Positions 1 to 8,555 are shown, numbered from the stretch's first letter. The stretch is DNA of 64,000 nucleotides from Raoultibacter phocaeensis (GCF_901411515.1 NZ_CABDUX010000002.1:1054001-1118000), one strand, 5' to 3'. A program made the numbers and translations. Notes: generated by a model from the letters alone, not told the origin.

Positions 1-425
1 TAGATGTCAGATATCTTCACAAAGGATTTTTCGTTTTCCGTTATTGTTTCTATTGTCGTAATAGGAGAAATGGCTTTTGAGGATTTCTCACGGACAACAT
101 TCTCTGTGCATGTGTAGTTATTGCCGTCTCGTTTGAATGTCAATTTAAGGACGGCGTTAGTGCGAAAGCTGTCGTTTTTTACCGTTGCCTTGCACGTAAG
201 GGACAATCCATTCTGTTCAACAAGCTCGTACTTTTCAACCACGTAGGGAGATTCTTCAACATTATCGTTTGATACTTTTTTGCCCAACACATCAACTACA
301 GTGTTCTTCACGTCTTCTTCAGGCACCGTCTCTGCAGAACATCCAAATAGAAACAAAAAGCTAACCATCGTCACGCATGCAACGGCGGCTAAAACCGTGA
401 ATAGCTGTTTCCGTCCCACTATCAT
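1..425 (-). CDS. Putative lipoprotein, C-terminus beyond the window edge
   Basis: I read this frame directly. It starts at an ATG (425-423) and stays open to base 1, so about 141 residues are visible and the end is missing. The N-terminus has basic residues, a hydrophobic stretch and then a lipobox-like Phe-Gly-Cys near residue 29, so export and lipid anchoring are likely. The mature part is charged and polar, and no family was recognised. Its start codon overlaps the stop of the small upstream gene by one base (TAATG), which implies translational coupling. G+C is lower than in the core genes to the right. No function is assigned. Confidence 0.6.
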   Translation of the reverse strand, partial: MIVGRKQLFTVLAAVACVTMVSFLFLFGCSAETVPEEDVKNTVVDVLGKKVSNDNVEESPYVVEKYELVEQNGLSLTCKATVKNDSFRTNAVLKLTFKRDGNNYTCTENVVREKSSKAISPITTIETITENEKSFVKISDI

Positions 426-643
426 TAATTGCCTTCTTCCTCTTCTGTGCAGTCTCGTGCTCTTTTCTGTAGGGCGTCTGAAGCCTCGTCCATTCGAAGC
501 CCATTCTGCGATTGGATACTGAGTATGAATTCTTCAATTTCTTCAAGTATTCGGGTACTGTCGATCTGATCGATCTCCGCCTTTAGCCTTTTCTGATAAT
601 CTCCCATTTTCATCTCCATATTGCGTATCGCATCAATATTCAT
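425..643 (-). CDS. Small acidic helical protein, unknown function
   Basis: This is a 72-residue frame with many Glu, Asp and Lys residues and heptad-like spacing in its middle, so it is probably helical or coiled-coil. The chosen ATG at 643 gives a compact product. A longer frame runs upstream to 787, but its extra N-terminus has no charged pattern and would overlap the divergent regulator, so it was not used. The ribosome binding site is weak. The stop overlaps the start of the lipoprotein gene, suggesting a two-gene unit. No domain was recognised. Confidence 0.45.
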   Translation of the reverse strand: MNIDAIRNMEMKMGDYQKRLKAEIDQIDSTRILEEIEEFILSIQSQNGLRMDEASDALQKRARDCTEEEEGN

Positions 644-755
644 AATCTTATTGTGCCTATGTCCCAACGTCAAGAAAAGAAATGGGAGCTGCAAGGTATT
701 TGGCGTTGACCAAGGCACCAGTGGTGAAGTATTTTGATGTATGGAAGGAGTCATC

Positions 756-1094
756 GTGAACAAAGACAGCTGGACAGCGTTATTCAAAGAACTGGGTGTT
801 TCTCAGCGGAAATTTGCCCAAAGCATCGCCATGGACGCTGCGTATATGTCGCGGGTGGTAAACGGAAAAGCAGCCCCCACCGAACGACTTTATTTGCTAG
901 CAGAAAAGGTTTATGGAGTTAACGGCGATTGGTTACGCACGGGCAAAGGCGAAATGTTTCTGGATAGCTCATCCTCGGTCGGGAAGCGGCGTGTTAAAGC
1001 CCTCGCGGATGAATTGACCGATGAAGAGGCTCAGGCTGTGTTGGCGTTCGTTCGTTATCTTCGGGACGAGGAGATCACCTCAAACCCTGATTAA
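756..1094 (+). CDS. XRE-type helix-turn-helix regulator
   Basis: The protein has about 112 residues. Residues ~5-60 form a Cro/C1-type HTH: a ...VSQRKFAQSI... helix, then ...AAYMSRVVNGK... as recognition helix, then a ...GVNGDWLRTGKG... end typical of phage-type repressors. An AAGGAG at 745-750 sits five bases before GTG 756, so GTG 756 is preferred to the ATG at 741, which overlaps that site. The gene is divergent from the lipoprotein pair and may control it. The C-terminus (DELTDEEAQAVLAFVRYL) is a short helical tail. Its operator was not identified. Confidence 0.8.
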   Translation: MNKDSWTALFKELGVSQRKFAQSIAMDAAYMSRVVNGKAAPTERLYLLAEKVYGVNGDWLRTGKGEMFLDSSSSVGKRRVKALADELTDEEAQAVLAFVRYLRDEEITSNPD

Positions 1095-1186
1095 ATAATC
1101 GAGTCAACTAGCGGCGGTGCGTGACTTTAGCCATTTACCGCCGCCGAACAACCTAAGTTTTAGGACGCGCATTAATAAGGTTTGCG

Positions 1187-2245
1187 CTATAGTCCTTTTG
1201 GATCGCTATTCGAACCTTCCGGCTCCACGAGAATAAGACCGAAGGCATCAGCTCCGTCCCTGGTAAACAGTTCCGGAGTGCTCTCTTCCGGTATGCCTTC
1301 AAGCATTAGCGCTGCTTTCGCTTGCGCAAAAGCCTTGCCGACCGAATAACCAAAGCCAAGCGTTGAGTACAGCTGCGCAGCAAAGACGCAAGCCGCATCA
1401 TCGCCAATCGAAGTTTTCATACCTATTGAGGCCTCAATGCTCTCGGCAGCCCCTTTTGCCTGCACAGCCGAGAAGCAAGCGTTGAACACGACGAGTCGAA
1501 TTTTGTCCGAGGCCGTTGCCATGGCCTGGGACATAGCTTTTTGGCTCACAAGTTTCGTCGTACCGTCGGGGTTCATAAGGGCAAGGTCGCCGTTCTCTGC
1601 CCCGTGTCCGCTGAAATGAACCACCGTGGGATCGGTTTCATTGATTGCTTGAAATATGTCGCTTGGTCTAACGGCCCATCTGGATTCAAATCTGATAGAG
1701 TCCCGATAGTCTGAGAGACGGATTCTCTTTTGTATCGACCTGGCCTCTTCATCAAGTCGAAGATGGCCCGCATCCGTTGGGCTTGCACCTATAAAAAGCA
1801 CGGTAATCGTCGAGGGCAATGCCTTCATTTGCTCAACTTCCTCACGTAGCGCTGCATGCATTCTGCTCTGCTTCTCTAAAGAACTGTTAACTGACTGCAT
1901 TTGACGTTCGGATTCCTGCTGGCGTTTTCTGTCCTCGTCGGCTTGCGCACGTTGGTAAGCTTTCTCGGCAGATGCTAAAGCTTTATCCGCTTTGCCGATT
2001 TTCGATTGGAGTTCCGCGCACTTTTTCTCAATAGCAGCGATAGACTTTTCCGCACGCTCAATATCCTTCAGCCGGGACTTGATTGTGCTTTCGCTTCTCG
2101 TTCTCTTAATTGTGGCATTGGCGGAAATAATCTTGCTGCGTAACGGAGTTTGCTTCGCCTGCTCCTTCGCTAGGTCTTGATTGAGCTTAGCTAGTTCTTC
2201 ACGCTTCCTCGCAACCGCGTTTCTCTTCGTATCGAGCTGAGTCAC
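1187..2245 (-). CDS. Coiled-coil CHAT-domain (caspase-like) protease
   Basis: Residues ~1-140 are a long, highly charged coiled coil. Residues ~145-340 form a CHAT domain, a clan CD caspase-like peptidase. The HFSGHG motif supplies the catalytic His (about 214) and NACFS the catalytic Cys (about 257). Both residues are present, so an active protease is expected. The start is GTG 2245, with AGGAGG six bases upstream. No signal peptide or TPR region is seen, so it is probably cytoplasmic. In known bacterial conflict systems CHAT proteases act as effectors unleashed by a sensor module, and the coiled coil could be the control or docking part. It lies 170 bp downstream of an unrecognised gene on the same strand, within an integrated element. 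A defence role is inference. Confidence 0.85.
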   Translation of the reverse strand: MTQLDTKRNAVARKREELAKLNQDLAKEQAKQTPLRSKIISANATIKRTRSESTIKSRLKDIERAEKSIAAIEKKCAELQSKIGKADKALASAEKAYQRAQADEDRKRQQESERQMQSVNSSLEKQSRMHAALREEVEQMKALPSTITVLFIGASPTDAGHLRLDEEARSIQKRIRLSDYRDSIRFESRWAVRPSDIFQAINETDPTVVHFSGHGAENGDLALMNPDGTTKLVSQKAMSQAMATASDKIRLVVFNACFSAVQAKGAAESIEASIGMKTSIGDDAACVFAAQLYSTLGFGYSVGKAFAQAKAALMLEGIPEESTPELFTRDGADAFGLILVEPEGSNSDPKGL

Positions 2246-2415
2246 GTTGACCTCCTAATAGAACATCCGTACTTATTAAAGTATAGGTGATTGTTGTATA
2301 GAGGAGGCTGCGAATTTTCCCATAATCCCACAATCATGTCCCTTTTTACAAATACGATCAAAAGTACACCTTAGAATTGCTCTCACGGGCTTAGAGAAGC
2401 GGTTCCATGCGCGCC

Positions 2416-3168
2416 CTAACCAGTGCATCCCGTCCTTACCATCGATCTCAACTCTTTGCCGTATGCAATCTTGACTAACCGTTTATCGAACTCTGTTACC
2501 AGCCCATATCGTTTTTGCGCAAAGGCAAATAAATCATCGGTATTAAGAAGCATATGAAAGGACTGCTTGTCATTCCTTTTCTGAGTCCAGATCCTTGTAG
2601 AGTAATCAGCGTCGGAATACCCAAGTAAACCAGCACGACGACTACCGCAAATTGAACATGGAACATCTGCGTACCAGCGGCGAGAGTCATTTTTGAGATT
2701 CACTCCATGTTCCAGGAAAGCCGCTCGAATCATATCGAACATATCGGTGTCCGGTAATTCATCGAACTGCGTACTGCAGCCAAAGGGTTGTGAGCGTACG
2801 CCGTCTGGCTTTTCGTTTTCCTCGTGCTTAGCATATGATCGAAAGCAGCTGCGGCTATTGTCTTTTGCCGGTTTAGTCGTATTGTAAAGAACACGATGTA
2901 GTTGATCAGTCGCCTCCGTTATCGAATGGACGTCAACAATGATCAGCGCAAGGGTATCGAAGTCCTTGTCGCAAGAGCCTTGTTGGATGCCTTGCTCGAT
3001 ACGGTTGAGTCGTGACGCAGATTCGCGAATCCAGAGGATTGCCGAATGGATGATGTTGTCTTGGTATCCGTCCGGCCCTTTCCTGTGTAGCCAATAGCTC
3101 AGTTTGTATGTTCGGAGGTATCGGGTGTAGCGTTCGGAAAAGTTCTCAATAATGCGTCCATCTAGCAT
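2416..3168 (-). CDS. Unrecognised protein next to the CHAT protease
   Basis: This gene encodes about 250 residues of unknown family. The ATG at 3168 is preceded by AAGGAG four bases away. The frame is open 27 codons further upstream, but those codons lack a ribosome site. The N-terminal third is helical and aromatic (SYWLHRKGPDGYQD). The middle holds a possible metal-binding histidine stretch, and a single CxxC pair (VPCSICG) lies near residue 190. It is on the same strand as the CHAT gene and 170 bp upstream of it, so the two could be co-transcribed as sensor or partner and protease. Nothing in the sequence proves that. Confidence 0.6.
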   Translation of the reverse strand: MLDGRIIENFSERYTRYLRTYKLSYWLHRKGPDGYQDNIIHSAILWIRESASRLNRIEQGIQQGSCDKDFDTLALIIVDVHSITEATDQLHRVLYNTTKPAKDNSRSCFRSYAKHEENEKPDGVRSQPFGCSTQFDELPDTDMFDMIRAAFLEHGVNLKNDSRRWYADVPCSICGSRRAGLLGYSDADYSTRIWTQKRNDKQSFHMLLNTDDLFAFAQKRYGLVTEFDKRLVKIAYGKELRSMVRTGCTG

Positions 3169-3253
3169 ATTGCTCCTTGAAAGTTTCACGGGTTTACCCG
3201 ATATCTTACTGTTTGGACTTTCTGAGCGCATGATTGTTTGCCCATACAATACG

Positions 3254-3281
3254 AAAAGCCCAGCACTAAAAAGGCTGGGCC
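3254..3281 (-). terminator. Rho-independent terminator after rep
   Basis: On the minus strand a 7-bp GC stem (GCCCAGC / GCTGGGC) with a 9-base loop is followed by TTTT. It lies just beyond the rep stop codon and before the next minus-strand gene, so it probably ends the regulator-excisionase-rep transcript. Confidence 0.65.
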
Positions 3282-3308
3282 TTGTCGATTATTTAATCGG
3301 GCAGAGTG

Positions 3309-4286
3309 CTATTCGAGCCAACGTCGTTTCATCGCATCGACGGCAGTGGTCACAGGCTCTTCGGGAAAGCATGGTAAGCGCTCGTCAGACATTAGCGAAA
3401 TCGTCGCCTTTCGAGCTTCTGGTTCAAGACGTACCAACAGCGTTTGAACTGGCTCCTCCAAGCTCTCCAACCACGACAGAGCTGCGGCAAGGGCCTCCTT
3501 GTAGGTGATGTGCCGCCTTGTGCTACCAAGGGCCTTCTCCCGAACCTTTGAGAAAGCAATGATTTCTGGTGCTCTCTCCCGTATATCGGATGACGTCCAG
3601 TCGCCTTTGCACGTCATCTCTACCCTCGTCAAAGGCGATAGAAGCTTTTCCTTTGCCTGTTTGTCGTACAGCCTGCTGAACCCCGGCTTCCCTCGACTTC
3701 CGAGAGCTTCCGATACCGCTCCGCAGCAGCGTACCCATTCATAGCTCTTGCGGTCTTTGCCCATCATTACCCGATCTCGTTCCATCGGAAAGTCGTGAGC
3801 GATGTCAAACCGTTGAATTCCAACCGACTTCGCTGCATCATGCAACATGCCGATGAGCGCTTGCAGCCCAGCATGCTCGCCTACCTTGTTCGGATTGAAG
3901 TCGACCCATATCGCGCTTTTCCACAACTCACCCGATGGCATCTCGTCCGATACTCCAAGCCAAAAAGACCCTTTGCCGACACGAGCTTTGAAAGAGGACT
4001 TTATCTTACCGCCCCAGTTGTTTCGATAGATCTTTGCCCAAGACCCATCTGCAAAGAACTTTGTAAGTAGGTGCTCGACGTACTGACTGCTGTCCCCGAA
4101 AGACATATCAACATCGTAGCGCAGCACGACGTTGTCTACACTCACCACGGAACCATCACTGCAATACACCGGATCGAAGTAGGGCAATAAACCTGTCGAA
4201 TCCCGCCCATTGGAGGGAGCAGCTTCGGGTGTGCCTTCTATCGCTTCATGAAGACCGAGATACTCTATCGTCTCAGTGACTAACAT
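3309..4286 (-). CDS. Rolling-circle replication initiator (Rep_trans family)
   Basis: The 325-residue protein resembles the replication initiation factor family found in integrative conjugative elements, rolling-circle plasmids and filamentous phages. Visible family marks are an RFDIAHD strand near residue 160 and a SRLYDKQAKEK...TRVEMTCKG block at about 205-230, which carries the nicking Tyr and the acidic metal ligands. Its start overlaps the end of the excisionase-like gene by 14 bases, so it is translated from the same operon. It suggests that the element can excise and replicate or transfer as a single-strand form. No relaxase or conjugation genes are visible inside the window. Confidence 0.75.
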   Translation of the reverse strand: MLVTETIEYLGLHEAIEGTPEAAPSNGRDSTGLLPYFDPVYCSDGSVVSVDNVVLRYDVDMSFGDSSQYVEHLLTKFFADGSWAKIYRNNWGGKIKSSFKARVGKGSFWLGVSDEMPSGELWKSAIWVDFNPNKVGEHAGLQALIGMLHDAAKSVGIQRFDIAHDFPMERDRVMMGKDRKSYEWVRCCGAVSEALGSRGKPGFSRLYDKQAKEKLLSPLTRVEMTCKGDWTSSDIRERAPEIIAFSKVREKALGSTRRHITYKEALAAALSWLESLEEPVQTLLVRLEPEARKATISLMSDERLPCFPEEPVTTAVDAMKRRWLE

Positions 4287-4548
4287 GGTGTGCCCCCTCT
4301 TCTAAAAATTGGACGAAAAGCGTCTTGAAAACGAAGTATCTTCTCCCTATTTTGATAGCTGGAAGACGCTTCTGTCTGCACGCCGAACGAAGCGTCTGAG
4401 CCGACAAGTTAGTGATTTCTTGCAAGTCGGATATCGATAGCAAATCTCCGTACCCCTCCAGTGGAGCGCAATGAACAGGTGGTCGTTCGGAAGCGTAAAT
4501 AATTCGACAAGTCTCTTGGGTAGAATTCCCCCATTCAGTAACGTTCAT
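4273..4548 (-). CDS. Excisionase-like DNA-binding protein (HTH_17/MerR-like)
   Basis: This is a 91-residue protein whose second half reads LLSISDLQEITNLSAQTLRSA then RLPAIKIGRRYFVFK. That is the winged-helix pattern of excisionase/HTH_17 proteins, which bind attachment sites or promoters. ATG 4548 follows GGAGAG. The gene overlaps the upstream XRE gene by 14 bases and the downstream rep gene by 14 bases, making a tightly coupled trio. It is probably the directionality factor of the element or a control protein for rep. Confidence 0.7.
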   Translation of the reverse strand: MNVTEWGNSTQETCRIIYASERPPVHCAPLEGYGDLLSISDLQEITNLSAQTLRSACRQKRLPAIKIGRRYFVFKTLFVQFLEEGAHHVSH

Positions 4549-4777
4549 AACTGCTCTCCTCGACCTTGAACAAATCGTCCGGGTTACCTTCCCATCCGAG
4601 CGCCTCGGCGATTCGCTTCCCTCGGTACGGGAACGCGGGTTCAAGCCCTCGCTCCACTTTCGACATGCTGGTTTGGTTGATGCCAGCGGCGCGTGCAAGA
4701 GCGGCTTGGCTAAGACCCATCTTTCGACGTTCGACTACAACCCGTAGCACGGGCTTACTGCCAGTTCCTTCATCCAT
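4535..4777 (-). CDS. Small XRE-family regulator
   Basis: The 80-residue protein has a clear HTH at residues ~15-60 (RRKMGLSQAALARAAG, then NQTSMSKVERG). It heads the regulator-excisionase-rep operon and is divergent from the zinc-ribbon gene and the integrase. It may control both directions from the 112-bp gap between 4777 and 4890. The start is ATG with a GAGAGG about nine bases upstream. Confidence 0.75.
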   Translation of the reverse strand: MDEGTGSKPVLRVVVERRKMGLSQAALARAAGINQTSMSKVERGLEPAFPYRGKRIAEALGWEGNPDDLFKVEESSYERY

Positions 4778-4889
4778 TTCGGGTGTCCTCTCTTTGATTT
4801 ATACGTTCATGACCTGTTGACCTCGCGAAGTCATAGCGCTATTCTGGTCTTATTCGATGATTTAAAAAAGGGACAATTTTAAGGACACT

Positions 4890-6146
4890 ATGGATAGCCA
4901 GATCAAACAACCAATTAATCCCAATCCAGAACGTGTTTCATTCGTCATAGTTGAAGGAACCGTGCAAGTTTTCTGGTATGAAGAACGAGGCTGGCGGAAT
5001 TCTAAGGAGCGCACAATCGACCTTCACGGGTCTTGGAAGGCGATACTAAATACCACCACGTTGACTGCGGCAATAGATTTTGCACGTGCGTATGGGCCGC
5101 TGAGGTTGTGGGGGAGCCAACAAGCAGCTTTGCTTTTACCGAGCGAAAAGGAATCCGTACCAAGAAGCAGGGACGAGAAGTTGTCTGCACGACAGAGAAC
5201 TTCTCAAGGCTACGTTGGGGAATTGATCATCAGGCAAGAGCTTGACTGCATTCTTAGTTCGCAACCCGCTAAACCTGAAGACCTAGCAAGGGCCTTCTAC
5301 GGCCCGGCAGATTGCGGCCAGCCAGAAATCGAAGAGGCGGCACGCGTGTTGAAGCTCAATCCGATGCCAGACCCAAACGACGGAATTACCGTTCATGGAT
5401 ATTGCTCCTTGTCCATGTACCGTGACGCACGGTACATGATGGAGCTAGCCACATACTTGAAAGCCGTAAAAGATGATGAGCGAGAGCCGAAGGACACATT
5501 GAAGGAGGCTGGCTTCGTCTTCCTGTCACGCCTTGGTACATCAGCACAGATCGACCGCGATCTTCTGGCTGATATCGCACTGTCAGGGAAAGCCATAAAG
5601 GTATCGGATGTATCTTTCGCTTTCGATCCTTTGACTGGATATCAGAATCAAGGAACAGAATGCTTAAAAATCCTTGAGCTTAAGAGCAAGGAATACCAGC
5701 AGTTGCTTGCTGATTACCAAAAAGAGGTCGGCGGCGATCTTCTTTATCATTCAGGACGCTCTCATTGCATCATCTATGATCAAGATGCAGGGAAATACAT
5801 GATCGGGCACGATTTAGACAAAACGCTCTCGAAGGATTCCTGCGTTTGCGCTAGTACACAGATGCTCGACACGCTCCTTAACATGCACCTTAGAGACATT
5901 GTAACCTTCGCCGAATCGGGAAAGCTCTCCATCGAAAGCAAGAGTTTACTTGGTGCTTTATGGTTTATCCATGCAGCTGCTATCGGAGGCCATCGAGTAG
6001 GCCTATGTGAAGTCTGCGGAACCCCCTATTACACGAAAAGCGACAAGCGCAGGCCGCGTCAATATTGCAGTCCTGCATGCAATAAAAAATCGCAGAGGAT
6101 GAGAGCTTCGAAGTCAAAGCAAGAATTCGGAGATCGGGAGCAATAG
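4890..6146 (+). CDS. Zinc-ribbon protein adjacent to the integrase, unknown role
   Basis: The 418-residue protein has an N-terminal two-thirds of unknown fold and a C-terminal treble-clef-like zinc site. The zinc site is CEVCG...YCSPAC followed by a basic NKKSQRMRASKSK tail, similar in style to CGNR or HNH-adjacent zinc fingers that bind DNA or RNA. The start ATG 4890 has AAGGA seven bases upstream. Only eight bases separate it from the integrase, so the two form an operon. The conserved-looking pairing with an integrase suggests an accessory role in the element. No catalytic motif was found. Confidence 0.65.
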   Translation: MDSQIKQPINPNPERVSFVIVEGTVQVFWYEERGWRNSKERTIDLHGSWKAILNTTTLTAAIDFARAYGPLRLWGSQQAALLLPSEKESVPRSRDEKLSARQRTSQGYVGELIIRQELDCILSSQPAKPEDLARAFYGPADCGQPEIEEAARVLKLNPMPDPNDGITVHGYCSLSMYRDARYMMELATYLKAVKDDEREPKDTLKEAGFVFLSRLGTSAQIDRDLLADIALSGKAIKVSDVSFAFDPLTGYQNQGTECLKILELKSKEYQQLLADYQKEVGGDLLYHSGRSHCIIYDQDAGKYMIGHDLDKTLSKDSCVCASTQMLDTLLNMHLRDIVTFAESGKLSIESKSLLGALWFIHAAAIGGHRVGLCEVCGTPYYTKSDKRRPRQYCSPACNKKSQRMRASKSKQEFGDREQ

Positions 6147-7234
6147 GAGAGTAAATGGCAAAGGGAGACGGAAGCATCATCAGGCGTGGCCGCGATCAAT
6201 ACGAAGTTCAAATCAGCCTGGGATATGATCCGGTAGCAAAAAACTACCCCAAATTTTCGCGCATAGTACACGGAAGCAAAGCCGATGCGATGAAGGTTCG
6301 AGATCAGCTGAAAAGAGAGCGCGACCACGGTCTTTCTCTTGACAAGGCAAAGGTTACCACCGGGGAATATCTGATGGAATGGATTGGCAACCGCGAAGCC
6401 TCACGAGAGCTTGCGCAAGCTACAGTCGCCAATTACGAACGATATATTCGAGTATGGATAGTTCCTTACATCGGGAGTATCCCGTTAAAAGACCTTTCCT
6501 CCTACAGCATCAAATCTTGGCATCGCGAAGCGCGCAAGCAAAAGGCCAGCCCGCGTACGCTTCAAGCTGCTCACAAAGTACTAAAGCAGGCACTCAGGGA
6601 TGCCTTGATCGATAATTTCATACTGTCGAATCCCTGTGATTCGGTCAAGACACCACGAGCAGATCAAGGGCAGCGGGGATATCTTGAACCTAACGAGCTA
6701 AAGCGAATGCTCATGGTGCTCGATTCGAAAGACGAATCCTCTTTCACCATCGCCGTTCGCCTTGGTATATCGACTGGCGCAAGAAGAGGAGAAATACTTG
6801 GTCTTTGCTGGAAACACGTTGATTTAGCTGACAAGAGCATTGAGATTCGGCAAAGCTTGGCTCAGGTAGATGGTGCCAAGAAGCTGGGAGAGAACGCGAA
6901 AGCCATCAAAGCGCCTAAAACAGCGAAAGGGAACCGACGCGTCTCTCTCGATGACGACGTTGTTCAACATCTAGGCAAATGGAAAGCGAAACAGGCGAGA
7001 GCATTGCTCAAACTCGGCATTGCGCAAAAACCAAGCACCCCGGTTTGCTGCTCCCTTTACGATGCCGAGACCAATGGGGAGCCTATATATGCCGGCGGCT
7101 TCCTCGATCCTCAAGGATTCAGCAGCAAGTTCTCTCGCTTCTGCGACGAATACTCATTTCGTTCTACAACAGGAAAGCGTCTCTGCTTCCACGAGCTGCG
7201 GCATACGCAGGCAACGTTGCTGCTCTCGAACGGT

Positions 7235-7242
7235 GAAGATGC
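7235..7242 (+). repeat. Target-site duplication, left copy
   Basis: The 8-bp sequence GAAGATGC flanks the IS and is repeated exactly at 8581-8588. An 8-bp duplication is normal for IS256-group elements. Removing one copy plus the IS restores the integrase frame. Confidence 0.9.
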
Positions 7243-7267
7243 GGGTTATAGGACAAAACGTGTGCCC
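7243..7267 (+). repeat. IS left terminal inverted repeat
   Basis: The sequence runs GGGTTATAGGACAAAACGTG and then TGCCC. It matches the reverse complement of 8556-8580 at 24 of 25 positions, the third base differing. The adjoining bases TTATAGGACAAAACG put a stop codon into the integrase frame shortly after the junction. Confidence 0.9.
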
Positions 7268-7339
7268 CGAATCACCGTGTAATCGCTGATGCAAGAGTTG
7301 TTTTTGGTCGTGGAGTTGTCTCGGCGCAACTTCGAGGTC

Positions 7340-7362
7340 GGACGAAACGTGTGCCCCGAATC
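7340..7362 (+). repeat. Internal near-copy of the IS left end
   Basis: These 23 bases match 7251-7273 at 22 positions (GGAC[G/A]AAACGTGTGCCCCG then AATC), offset by 89 bp. They lie between the left terminus and the transposase start, so the element carries a second, subterminal copy of its end sequence on the left side only. Confidence 0.8.
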
Positions 7363-7428
7363 CGCTTGACAGCGCAGGTCGGAGCACTTAAGCCCCGCAC
7401 TCGGGTCGCTTTTTGGTTCAATAGGGCG

Positions 7429-8547
7429 ATGACTTCCCAAAGATGTCCTGTGTGCGGGGGCAATATGAAGCGCCATGGCAAGACCGCTGCCGGCTCCCAG
7501 AGGTGGCAGTGCATGTCCTGCAAGGCGACTAAAACGCGCAAGATAGACAGCGGCGCAAAGAAGCTCGACGCCTTTCTCGGGTGGCTCTTGTCTGCAAAGA
7601 CCCAAGCCGGGATGCCGGGGCAGGGACGCAGCTTCAGAAGAGCGGCCGAAAGGTTCTGGAAGATATGGCCGATAGCCCCTGCGTGCGACGAGATCCACCA
7701 CGTCGTATACGTAGACGGGATTTGGCTTGGCAGAAATGCCGTAGTGCTCATCGCCTGCACGAAAGACCACGTTATCGGATGGCATGCGGCAAGAAGCGAG
7801 AACTCAGGCGCATGGGCGGCCCTCATGGCCCGTATCGCTCCGCCCGATGTCGTAGCGACCGACGGGGGAAGCGGATTCGAGAAGGCGCGACGTGCGGTGT
7901 GGCCGCATACCCGCGTGCAGCGATGCACCTTCCATGCCTTTTGCCAGGTGAAACGGCAAACTACGACAAGACCGAAGCTTCAGGCGGGAGTCGAGCTCTA
8001 CGGCGTCGCCAAGGGTCTTTTGCACGTTGCCGACGCCGACGGAGCCGCGGCATGGACGGCGGAGTTTGCCATGTGGTGCTCGCGGTGGGAGAGCTATCTC
8101 AAGCAGAAGACCATGGTTGAGGGGAGGATGCAGTACAGGCACGAAAGGCTCAGACGCGCCCGGAGAGGACTCGAGAAGCTTGTCCGTGCAAACGTCTTGT
8201 TCACCTACATCGATGAGAGCCTGCTCGAGCAAGGCGGCGTTCCTGCTACCACGAACCTGATCGAAGGCGGGGTGAATGCACAGCTGCGCGCGATGCTTCG
8301 ATGCCACCGCGGCATGAAGATCGACAGACGTATCAAGGCCGTGTCGTGGTGGTGCCTCATGCATACCGAAAACCCGCCCTCGGCAGCGGCCATCTTGCAA
8401 GAGATGCCAACCGATGGCTCCATAGCCGATCTGTATCGCTCGCTTGAAGGATCAAACGACACCGAATCTGCAATCGCCCAATGGGGAACTGCTGTCGCAT
8501 GGCACGAGCTTCATTCGAGTGGGGGTTATAAGATGGACTACGACTGA
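7429..8547 (+). CDS. IS1249-family transposase
   Basis: The 372-residue protein opens with a zinc ribbon (CPVCGG...CMSC) that binds the element ends. A DDE transposase domain follows: the first Asp in VVYVDGIW, the second Asp in VVATDGGSGF and the Glu in NLIEGGVNAQLR. These are the marks of the Mutator/IS256-type IS1249 family common in Actinobacteria. ATG 7429 is used because residues upstream of it are not family-like. The frame is open back to 7351, and the ribosome site is weak. The gene is intact. Confidence 0.88.
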   Translation: MTSQRCPVCGGNMKRHGKTAAGSQRWQCMSCKATKTRKIDSGAKKLDAFLGWLLSAKTQAGMPGQGRSFRRAAERFWKIWPIAPACDEIHHVVYVDGIWLGRNAVVLIACTKDHVIGWHAARSENSGAWAALMARIAPPDVVATDGGSGFEKARRAVWPHTRVQRCTFHAFCQVKRQTTTRPKLQAGVELYGVAKGLLHVADADGAAAWTAEFAMWCSRWESYLKQKTMVEGRMQYRHERLRRARRGLEKLVRANVLFTYIDESLLEQGGVPATTNLIEGGVNAQLRAMLRCHRGMKIDRRIKAVSWWCLMHTENPPSAAAILQEMPTDGSIADLYRSLEGSNDTESAIAQWGTAVAWHELHSSGGYKMDYD

Positions 8548-8555
8548 TAAAGCTA

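Noticed and set aside
1089-3299. Shared GATTAAATAATCGA at about 1089-1102 and, inverted, at 3286-3299
   Set aside because: A single 14-base match in AT-rich intergenic sequence is not unexpected in 64 kb and has no third copy.
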